Positions 27,204 through 39,240 of a stretch of 64,000 nt of DNA are shown here, piece after piece; positions within the stretch are counted from its first letter, which is position 1, and every line of letters starts with the position of its first letter. This stretch comes from Strongylocentrotus purpuratus. Lineage: Eukaryota; Echinodermata; Echinoidea; Camarodonta; Strongylocentrotidae. The stretch covers positions 18,722,114 through 18,786,113 of the forward strand of contig NW_022145611.1 in assembly GCF_000002235.5 (NCBI RefSeq). The letters are read 5' to 3'. The notes below the pieces were generated by a model that saw only the letters and a list, made by a program, of their open reading frames with translations, did no database searches and was not told the DNA's origin. Both the position numbers and the translations under genes were made by a program.

Positions 27204-30200
27204 CTGGACATAAGAAAATACCCATTATTAGTTGTAATTTCTAACAAATTTAGTTTTTATTTTGTACAGTTTAGTACTGTATCGATATTATAGTGTAGAG
27301 TCACTAAAATGATTCCGAACCTTATTTTTCTCTTTCAAACCACTATGTGGTTATTATTTTTTTCTTCACCTTGATGATATTGAAACAAACATAATTCAAA
27401 GTCTTGTAATTTTCATGCAATTGTCATAAATGGCGTATAACATCAACTGATTATTATTTGTACAAAATAATTACTACGTTTCATAGTTATTAACTCTATT
27501 TTATACAGTGGCTCTACTGTAGAGCCACTGTATAAAATAGATGATAGCGTAATGAGTAATGTTTTATTCTTGATTATAAGCACCAGAGGTTTGTCACATT
27601 GAAAAGAAAATGTGTTAATAGCAAGAACTAAGCGACTGTAATTTGTTAGTACGCTAAGTGGCAGAAAAGCCAAAAAAAATTCATGGATGCATAGTGTGAT
27701 TTAGGCTTACAGTAGCTGATTTTTTTCCCTTCAAATTCTCATCATATTTTGCCACTTGTAATGATAAATATATATAACTTATTTATTATACTTTGTAACT
27801 TCTAGCAAATCTCTATGAAGTGCATTTCAAGTAAATCGTTTTTTTTTTCGTTGGTCGTCTGTCGAAAGTATAAAAAAACAAAATCACAACTTCTATGTAG
27901 TATTATTATTACAATTTTTTTTAGAGCTAAACTATGTGGATGATATTTGCTGCCCTCTCTCTCGGTTTTCTTTATAAGAATTGCTTTCTTTTTACATGTT
28001 TTACCTCCTTCTTTAAATATCATTTATAAATGTCTGCTCCCATCGAGTGACCATTAGATATGTCTATCTTTACGAACCACGCATCACTTTTCCGACGTAA
28101 AAATGGCTTTAAACATATTTTTTTGATATTACATTATTAATCTTATCGTAATAACTTCAGTTATATATATATATATATCATAATTTTGATACTAACCTGT
28201 AATGGCACTGCCTATAAAAGCGACGACTACGGTGATAAGTAATCCAAAAGCGCCATACAGATGGAAAGACAATGAGTAGAAGTTCTCCAACGCAGTTCTA
28301 AGACAAACAGAAAAGGACACGAAAAAACAAAAAAACGATGCAGTCTATATACATTAAATGTATTGGGGCTGAAAATTGAAGTTTTTAATATTTCAATGCA
28401 AAGCTAACTCTATTTGATCGAAATGTGCAAAACTGTCATTTAGAAGTTCGAAAAATTGACTGCGGGTATAAACAAGGCATATCAGGAGTTGGTATTCGTG
28501 AAAGGCCAGTTTCCTTTGGTATTACAGATACGTACGAAGGAAGTATTTGGATAATCATGTAGGTATATAAGACTCGATGTATGAAGCCATGTTTGAAAAA
28601 AAAAGATGTTTATTAGTCCGCTTAAGAATTTATACAATCATTCAAAATCCTGTCAAGCACAAACAAAAGTTGTACCTTTCGTCAGTCACTGTCTCATTGA
28701 GGGACGATGTCCATGTCTCGGTGTCGGTCGCCATTGTTGCGTAATAAGTGAGGTTGGTTGAGTTCTGTTCGACCAAACAACCTTCGACAGAGAGCGGTAG
28801 TCTGTCTGATCGAATGTTCTCTGCATACATCTTCCCGATTTTCAGCCATATCAGAATGCCTGTACTAACTACGGTTCCCATCAAGATACCCTGGAATGTA
28901 AAAAGAAAATGAAGAAAAAAAGAAAGAAAGAATATTATAGAGCTTTATCTACAACGTCATATTAAGCTTGAAAGAAAAAACAGAATTGCGGCGACATTAC
29001 TTCTCTAAACATTACTTCTCTCCTGCATGCTAGTTATTTATTGTCCCATTGTCACCCATCTATACGTAAATATAATGAAATGGAATGATTCGTCCCACTA
29101 TGTCCAAGTTCCAAAAATTAACAAAGAAGTGTGAAAGACAGAGCACCCATTATATTACAATGTTATGGATTTCTGTTAATGGTTGAAATAGAGTACGAAG
29201 CTGTGACGTCATAAAAATCTATTTTAAGAATTTCTAAATTTTGTCTTCATTTTCCGAAAGAACATCAAATATAATGTCCAAATGTCGAAACCAATTGGAT
29301 ATGTTAAGTATTGGCTGAGATATGACCATCTGAATAAATATATTTCCTATAGGAACTCCAGAAAAAAAAAATCCATGCCTGATTCGTCATTTTGCACATG
29401 GGGTCACTGAACGAAACCCCCTGGTGCACGAGGCGTCCATCATATCATTTCGCAAATTGCTAGTAGAGGGCGCTGTGCAAAAGCATGGCTAGGCGTTCAT
29501 CGAGATTTGCCTGGGTAGGAAGACGTCAGTGATTGGTGCAGGCTTTTATGTGAGAGTGACAAGGTGCAGAAAATGATTGCAAATAAAACAATATTTTTAA
29601 TAACCGACTCTGTGCGTTCACATCCTCGGTTGGCAGGTAATATGACACACTCGAAATAATGCGTGTAACAGGTCCTACCTTGTAATTGATCCTCGGACAG
29701 CATACCCCCAGCGTAAACGTGGCAATTACAGCCCCTTGCGTCATGCCAGCGATAGACATACCCATCTAAATATATATGGAAGAGGAAATAAGAATGAAAG
29801 TGTTCTAGTAATGGGCAACAAAATGTATCAAATTCTGTTTCCCTGTGTTACCTTTTAAGCATGTTCAACTAAATTCCAAGTGTTTTAATTTTCTTCTTCT
29901 TAATTCATTTCTATTTCTAACAAAATACCATGTTTCGCATATAACACGATTATAAATATTTAGATAAAATCGAAACATGGGTAGAACAATAGCCAAGTGG
30001 ATCAGCTACAGAAGTATGCAAACATTCCAACTACATGTTACATAATCCGATTTTTATCTTTGTTTTAATTTGTGTATATAGACAATTCAAAAAGGCGTTT
30101 GAAATTACCATTGAGTTGCTTTCTTAAAATTCTTTGCAATCGTGGTATGTCATGACAATCATGATGTATTGTGGACTAACATGATAAGTTCTCCTCAGCA

Positions 30201-31492
30201 CTCTTTGGTCATAATAACAATTAACGTATTCCTAATCAATCGTACCTTAAGAATGGGATGACGGTCACGATGTGCTGGTTATTATAGCAATATTTATTCA
30301 TTATTTTCTGAGTTATTATTATCACATTTTGCCCATAAATATGCAGCGTTCATGATCGGACAACGCTCAACTTGAAGAAACATATTTTGAGCCCAGCAAT
30401 CACAACACAGTGCAGCATATGCGTAGATATTTTATATGTGAATCTGATGTACTTCCTTGAACTAGGTGAGTAATTACAAAGCTATATCTTATTTTTGTTT
30501 AGTAATTGTAAGGACACATAAGAAAAGCTGAAGGAAAGCAGGTAACATAATTTATATCAATCAATATTGTTAAAGGGATAGTTGAGTTCTGTTTTTAGAC
30601 CGCAAATGCCTTCGAAGTGCATGGTTATTGCTAGTGCCCTTTTGGGACCTAAAATTGCTATGAAGGTAATTTTAGACCCCAAAATGTGTGAAATTTAGCC
30701 AATACGATGATACCAATTTAGCTCTACTTTCAACAAAATATTGTGACCGTTAATTGATTAATTAGTTAATTAATAATAACAATACAATTTAGCCAATACG
30801 ATGATACCAACTTAGCTCTACTTTCAACAAAATATTGTGACCGTTAATTGATTAATTAGTTAATTAATAATAACAATACATGGGCCGGCTGGTTGTGCCT
30901 TAATTATAATCAACACGAAAAAGCCAACATCAGCATTGGCTGAAATAAAACGTAAAAGGCGCCATTTTGTTTTTTCAACGGCTTTTTCAAATTATCGAAT
31001 ATTTGTGGTGGTACACAAATATTACAAATCGTTATATTTATGGATATTTCAGCCGTCTCTGAACCGATTTTGATCAAACAAAGATGATTTTGTCATTTAA
31101 ACTGTATGCACTTTCAAATTTGACACTCAGTTTTTCATTATCTCACAAACAAATTATTTTGTGTGGCGCCCTCTGCAATAGAACTCAACTATCCCTTTAA
31201 CGAAACGACAACGTCTAGGAACGTTGGCGACCAAAATCGGAAGGTAGCCATCACATCTAAGCTACTCATTTTTTAAAACATTTAATTCTGAGCAAGGTTT
31301 CCAATGGAGGGGACTCTTGGTGGGGGCTCTGGTTCCCCCTCCTATAGATGTCGTGATTGAGTTTGCTGATTGTGTTTTAGGAAAGTGCTGATTTAGTTGA
31401 TTACCGCGAGTACTTGATCTCCCATCTCCATGGCAAGAAAGGCGACTCCAATGGCAAGCACTCCGAAGAAACAAGCTATTATCCCAAGAGAA

Positions 31493-31533
<41 letters not shown>

Positions 31534-33244
31534 AGAGAGTTATTTGAATTAATCTAGTTTTTAACAAACGATATACACGCCATACGAGTCATTTTGTGCC
31601 GAAAATCATTGGCTGATTTAAATAACTATCCGTTGTTTATTGCATTACATCTATCTATATTGAAAACAATTCAAATTTGTTTTTTCCTCATAATATATCA
31701 CAATTAATGAAACAAACACAAAACCAATGGCAAAAGTGGTAATTGTAACTTAAGGTACATATTTACAAATGTATACCATTCATTTATACCATTATATAAA
31801 CTCCTTCATCTGGTTAGTTTCAAATGAAAATCTCAATTGTAATTTATATACACGATGTTTAGAACAGGCTTTGAATAGATTTTCGTTGACTTCTCTCGTC
31901 TGTCGTTTCTCGTCAAGCAACGCAACTCGCTTTCTCCAGATGCCACAATGTAAATGTATTCCTAAATAAGATAATAATAATAACAATATTGGATATTTAT
32001 AAAGCGCACATATCCACCATGCATAGCGCTCAAGGCGCTCCAAATATTACCCCGGCCCTGCTAGGCAGCCGATTCAAGGAATTCCTTCCTACCGGTACCC
32101 ATTTAACACCTGGGTGGAGAGTGGCAAATGTAAAGTAATATCTTGCCAAAGGACATTAGTGCCGTGGCAGGATTCGAACCGCGGACCATGTGATCCACAG
32201 TCCGACGACTTATCCACTAGACCACAACACAACACGATAATAAACGCACTTACACAAAGCTTTTGTAATGAGAGTATAGGTCTTTCCTTCTAGCCTTGGC
32301 CAGATCTCCTTGATGATATCCTCTCCTGCTACGGCTGCGAGTGCGTTCAACCCAGATGATAGGGTACTACAAGATATTGGCAACATTAACAAGAAAAAGA
32401 AAACTTTTTTTGTATTTATTCACTCGTGTAAATCCAAAATCCAACATTCCGACTCTTTTATACAAGATGAAATCATTAATTGCAGTGGTTCTTGATTGTA
32501 TAAGTTTAAGGTCATCAGTATCATAGGCAGATCTAGGATTTTCTAGTACATGTAATCGAGAGGAGGGAGGGGTGCCCGGCCCCCCCACTCAGGTTTCAAA
32601 ATGACCGCATGCGTGTTGCCAAAATGTCCTTTTCGTAACAAAAGAAAAAGGTCGAGCCGTATTGACTTTACACACCGGACTTTTGCTGAAAAGGGGGGGT
32701 GCGGAAAAAGGCTCGTATACAAAAGAAAAAGGTCGAGCCGTATTGACTTTACACACCGGACTTTTGCTGAAAAGGGGGGGTCGGTTGGAACACGCATATG
32801 CGTACCCTAAATAACACTGAGTGGGGGGGGGGGGGGGGGGGGGGAGGGGTGATAGAAATATGCTTAAGACCACTGTGCAAGGGGAACGGTTGCAAAACAA
32901 AAACCGGTGGAGGTGGGGAGGGTGATAATATTTTGTTAGGATTCACTATATAAACCTGAACTTTGTTTAGTATGCCATCTCCCACCCAGAGACATGTTTG
33001 AGGTTTGAGAGGCTTGTTCGCTTCGCTCGCTTTCAAAAAGATGATTTGATTAGTTGAGCTGATTAACCAACAGTACGCCACAGTTTTGTCAAAGGGGATA
33101 ATTTCCGGGGGTAATTGTCCTAGGGTCTAATTTTCCAGGGGAGGGGGTAATTGCCCTGCTGGTAATTGCCCGGGTGATTGTCCAGGAGATAATTGTCCTT
33201 AGCACATATTTTCCAAAATAAATGTTCATGTAGGGAGAGAGAGT

Positions 33245-33276
<32 letters not shown>

Positions 33277-36200
33277 TGGTGTCTCCTGCCCACTTGTCCC
33301 ACCTTACCCCCCCCCTTCCATCAATCTTCAGGTTTTTTTTTTTTTTATCAGCTTATGGTATACCTGAGGGAAGCGCTTATAACTGAAGATAAGAAGATCC
33401 CCGGGATACCGGGCATCTTGGAAAAGACTTCCATCACCATGTAAGGCATTATCTAAGGAGGGTGAAGTAGAGGCCGTTAGAAATAATCATAGGTACACAA
33501 TGTTCTGCTGAGATGTTCATACCAAGGGGAAGCTCCTTGCTTTTTAGTAAGTGTAATTGTTGATATTACACACGAAGACAACTACAACTAACAATGTTAC
33601 TTCAGTGTGAATATACAAAGTGTATTAACGTATCACTGAAGATTGTTATAGTCGTGTGATAATAAATGATTTGAATGTGTCAGTATCTGATAAAACAGAG
33701 GCGACATTGCTAAAGGATGTGTTGTCGTCTTATAGAGCTTTGAATTAGCGTGTTTCGATAATAACTTAGTAGGTTTAAAAGCGTGGATGAAATGAGCAGC
33801 TCGGATGTAGGAAGGGAGGATGTTCCAACATTTTGGGCGGTTACAAAGAGCGTTACAAAGAGAACTCGAAATGTCTTATTGTCTTTATCTCGTCAGCCCA
33901 GCCACCATCTCTATCACTCTATTAATTATCTCCCCCTGTCATCTTCTCATACATCTAATTGCACTCCAATCTCATTCATCATTTTTGAATATGGGAACTA
34001 TTAAGTTTCATAAAAGATTGACACGCCTTCAAATTTAGCGTATGTGGCAATCCTTTTTCATGAATATTTCATATTAATATTACATTGTAAGTAGTTAACT
34101 TTGATTATGTATTAATTATATGATTTGATTGTTATCATAATTATGTTGCAATAAGTTTGAAATTTTTGGAAAAGACATTGTAGAGAAATAAATAAACATG
34201 TTAAGAAGTCCTTCAGAATAGATCGAGCACTCGTGATATCGACGCCCTGAATGTGAACAAAATTATATTGATATACCTCAGTCACACCGCCAAACCGACT
34301 CAAGATCGACTCCAAACCAACTGACCTTTGGCCATTGGGGGTAATGTAATTGTTTGATCGGTCTGTTGGCGGTCCCAATGTCGGTTTCATCGGTGTGGCT
34401 GGTTTGGTATCAGCATTGTTAGTGAATCCATGGTGATGAACACTCTGGTATATATCTAGAGAGAGAAACTCACCTGATCAGGACTAAAGACTTTGCCTTC
34501 AGTGTATGGATCGCAATCGGAGTAATATGCATACATCACCACACCAGATATTCCCATGAGTATAAGAACAAACCATTCTGCAAACACTGCCAGTCCGATT
34601 GCCCTTTTGTAATGAAATTTGTAGGACAAAATAAATGATAAAAAGAACAGAAAAAGCTAACGAAAGACTGATATCACTAGCTTTTTATTTTCTATTTTTA
34701 TCAGCTAAACTTTCCTGTATGATGCGCTTTGGTGGGTCACGTCGTAATTGTATGTCCCGTTCAGGTAATGGTTATTATTCTTAGGCGTTATATAAGAATC
34801 AGAGGTTATTATATTATTACTGTTATTATTATTATAATAACTATTATAATTGCATTATTATTATCATAATTTCTTCCTCATTATTATTACTAACAATATA
34901 CTTAATATCATTATTACTATTATAATAATAATAATTATTATCAGTATAATCATTATCATTAACATGAATTTATCATCATCATCATTATCATCATCATTAT
35001 TATCGTTTTCACCACCATTATTAAATCTCATTATAAAGTTAAGATACCATTTTGCTTTTTGGGCGGAGCCAAGACTGATGCAGCGCTGCACTATGGCCTG
35101 GTTCATACCGAAGGTTTGGTAGGTGATCATAATTGTTCCGATGTTCACTGTCCAAAACGTGTTTCGGACAGTTAAGTCAGTCCTCATGCTGGATGGGAAT
35201 AACATTGTAGGAATAAAAATTGTAATAAATTAATAATTAAATAGCACACACACAAATATACTGGATTTAAATAGAATAATGATCAGTTATTAAAAAAGGT
35301 AAACTTGTACACATAAATGCCGAATTTTAGTTTACTTGTTAAAAATAAAAAAGTAAAGCAAAAATGTCAATGGAACACACGTACAATTATGCTGGATGTG
35401 AATAAAGTTGTAAAAATAAAGACAGTAACAAATAAAACAAGGACATTTTATAATAATATTGACTAATCAGTAATGATGTCTAAAGGGCTCTAGCTTTAGA
35501 AAATGCATGCATAGATACATCCAGGGGCTTCCGTTAGCTTTTCTTTATAGGGTTCAACAGACCGCTATTGTTGTTTCTGTAAAGGTCTCCGGATATCTAT
35601 TTTCGCACCTATACTTGCTATTTTTAAAATGACCTTAACCTTTTTTTTCTTCTGGTTTGCCCTTTTGAAACTTTAACATTTGGTAAATCAGTGACCCGTT
35701 TAAATAAGATCAAGTTAAAACAAATCAAGATCGTCTTCGGGCTAGGTTAGGAATGGGGTTATACCGAAAAGACATAGCAAGAAATAGATGAAAACTATGT
35801 AGTAGGTATATCTTCTCTTCATGATTAATTTGTTCCCAACTGTCTATTATAAAGGTCTCCAGAGTTCTATGTTCGCACCTACTTGCTAGGTTTAAAATGA
35901 CCTTTACCGTTTCCGCTTGTGAAAATTTAACATTTGGTAACCCCCTATAAATTCGATCAAAATAAAATAGATCAAGTTCATCTTTCGGCTAGGCTTGGAA
36001 TGGGGTTTAAAGGTACTATTTCCCATTTGCAGGTCAAAAAAATGAACAGGTTAAATTCCAACGGCATGTAAAAGATAATACTAATTTAGAACTTCTCTAA
36101 AAAAAGGGGGCTTGAAAATGTCCTTAAGTGGGAAAATAACGACTATTAGTTGTTGAATCGACAACCAAGTGATTTCAGACCATTATACCGAATGGTCGTA

Positions 36201-39200
36201 CGTTTTGTGCTGCGCAAAGATTCAATCAGTTTAATTTTGGCCATTACAAAAATTGGGTTATTGATGTACACAAAATGCTCATGTACCCTTTACAGCTCAT
36301 GTTATGTATGTTATTACCAAAGAAGAAACAAAGCCAGTCAGTCACTCAATAGTGGCTGACAGTGAAGTCTAGCAAGTAAACGGGTTTCCTTGCATAATTT
36401 GAATATTAGGACAATTGCTAACGTTTAAATTTTACAGATAGGACATACATGACATATTCATAATTCCTGCAAATTTCTACAGAATTTGAGGTTAGCTGCA
36501 AAAGGGACATAGTGTCTTTAAAACACCATTACTCTGAAAGTAATAGAATTTTAAATAATATTAAAATCACCGTAACCACTATCTCAAAGAAACAGATTGC
36601 AGCACAATTACAAGTACGTGATGCCATTCCGTCTCCATTCAGAGATTGTTTTGTATATATTAATATCTTGCATTTTCTATTCCCAACAACCTAATTTACT
36701 CATGCCTTAACCAAAGCTATATTGATGGTAATGTTTAGGTAATTTACTTATAAGATCTTGAGGTCTATATATAAACCAATAAAAGACTTATTAATGTATT
36801 CTGAATTCAAGCTTGTCAAAGAAAATACTGCTTTTGGGATGATGGAGACATTAAAGACACCACCATGAATATAGGAAAGGCATAAAATCAGTTTCCCGAG
36901 GAAACATGGGAAATTGTTTATAAATTCTACAAAGCAAATGATGAGGAATGAGGAATAGCATCGCAAACTAATTAACGTTTTACCAATTTGTCACCATGAG
37001 ATAGTGGCCAATTTATAAATAGAGATCTTTGTATTTTGTCATGTCATTGAGTTAAAACAAAATCAGTTGTCAGATTTTCCTCAGACATTAAAAAAATAAA
37101 TCTTCTTACTCTTTTTAAATTTTTATTTTTAAAATTAGTAGTCGTCAGTAGACCTCAATTCTCTTGAACCTAAGACAAAACCTGTCTTTCAGATCAGATG
37201 TTATTGTTCAATTGTGAGAAAGTGTTGAGTAGGTTTGAGAGAATATACAATTAAGACTTTAAAGCAAACCTGTCTGAGTGTGGCATTTTCGTACATTGTT
37301 TTCATGTCATGACTAGGACGAAACAAGTTTTATAATTTTTAATCAAGACGAAGTCAGATAAACTATGGGACAAACGGCAACATACAAAATATCAAAAAAT
37401 AATCAGGACTCTTGATTATGGTTCATATCACTATGGAATGTACATGTAGAGAAGAACATTGAGCTGGTAATGAAAATTGCCCCACTGTTAAATTTTAAAA
37501 AAAAAATCAGAATACTGAGTATCACGAAACTTAACATTCCAAAAATCAATCGAAAAAAACAAAATAATTGAAAACTATTTTGTTTTCTTCTTTTTCCTTG
37601 TCGCGTGCCCAATCAGCTGAGAAAATAATTATGGTGCCAGGTAAAAATGTCAGAGGTAAAAATGTCAGAGGAAAAAATGTCAGAGGAAAAAATGTCAGAG
37701 GTAGAAATGTCAGAGGTAAAAATGTCAGAGGTAAAATTGTCAGAGGAAAAAAATGTCAGAGGTAAAAATGTCAGAGGTAAAAATGTCAGAGGTAAAAATG
37801 TCAGAGGTAAAAATGTCAGAGGTAAAAATGTCAGTCGTAAAAATGTCAGAGGAAAAAATGTCAGTCGTAAAAATGTCAGAGGTACAAGCAAAAAAATTAG
37901 CAAAGTGTTTCGTACATGTCCTGAGGATAATACAATGTGGAAAATAGATTTTGAAATTTATTTTGTTGTGATCAGGCTTGCATATAATGAATGTCTAACA
38001 TTTTTTGATATTTTGATTTGGTTGATGTGTTAATGTTTGTGAAACGGACCGGTTTGGCCGGTGGCAGCCTGCAACATAGCCCGTGTAACGTTCCAGAGAC
38101 GAACAAAGTCCAAACGAAGAAATGAAAATTCTCGACAAAAGTCAAGTGTTAAAGTGAGTAGTGCATTTAGTACAAAATAGTTACATAATCCCGAGGAATC
38201 ACGAAAAGTTACATATAAGGGCTGGGCGCCCCGAACTCTGCTAAAGCTTTAGCACCTAATGGCGGCATAGGAAGTGGGGTAAGAACAAGAAAATCAAGAA
38301 GTCGCTCCGAAAAGTAAAAAGTCGCTCCGAAAACTAAAAACCCGTTCCAAAAAGTAAAAGACTGTCTCGATTCAGAAGCTCATCCCCATTTTAAACTCTC
38401 CGACAATTATAAATAACGATGTCATTTAAACCGAACCTCTGCAAAGCGCGCACTTCTCTAAAATGTGATGGTGCGGTTGGCATTTAAAGATAAAGTTGAG
38501 TTCTGGTCTTGCGAAGTTGCATTGTGAAAGAAACGGTGTGGAAGCAATCAGAAAAGGTTGATCATCTAGCATAAACATGTAAGTATTGGTGTGTAGTGCA
38601 AGGTTTTGGAGTCATCAAAATGATGAAATCTTTGGCTCAGTCTTGGTAAAGTAACAAGCACTGTACACAGAAAGATATTGATATGGGACTACACAAACAT
38701 ATGGCATACAAATCGGCCTCATTTTAAAGCTGTTACTTGTCATATCTGGGATATTAAGTCATTTGAAATAGATTTTCAAGGAATAACTTTTTTCTTTGAT
38801 GTTCTTCCACACTTGCATAATAAGAATGATAACAAACGCTCACATTATTGTTCACTTTTCCCCAGAACTCAACCTTCTCTTTAATTGATGTAACGTGGGC
38901 GGCTTTCTGCTTTGTATCGGAGTAACAAAGCTGCTTATTGATTTTCCCCAGACTATTTTATACCGCAATAGTAATCGACAATATTTTATTGCAACGTGCG
39001 CACTTCGGGAATGTGATGGTGCGGTTAGCACTGATAACATGGCTTTCTGCTTTGTTTCAGCATGGACCCTACTTTCAGAGTATCAAAATACCAAGCCCAC
39101 AAGAAAGTGGAATTGTCGGAAATATGCATTTATTGGAAATTACATATAATAGTAGTCATTGCCACGCAGTTGAAATGTCCAACAATCTTCAAAAGTGAAG

Positions 39201-39207
39201 GAGAAGT

Positions 39208-39240
<33 letters not shown>

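Noticed and set aside
32165..32235. Functional tRNA gene
   Set aside because: Pol III boxes are present, but the sequence continues into a SINE body and does not form a complete tRNA with an acceptor stem.
37641..37881. CRISPR array
   Set aside because: The 15-bp units are contiguous with no spacers, and the genome is animal.
37568..38033. Met-Ser-Glu-Lys and Leu-Thr-Phe repeat proteins over the iteron array
   Set aside because: A 15-bp repeat without stops gives open frames in several phases on both strands; this is a transposon end, not a coding repeat.
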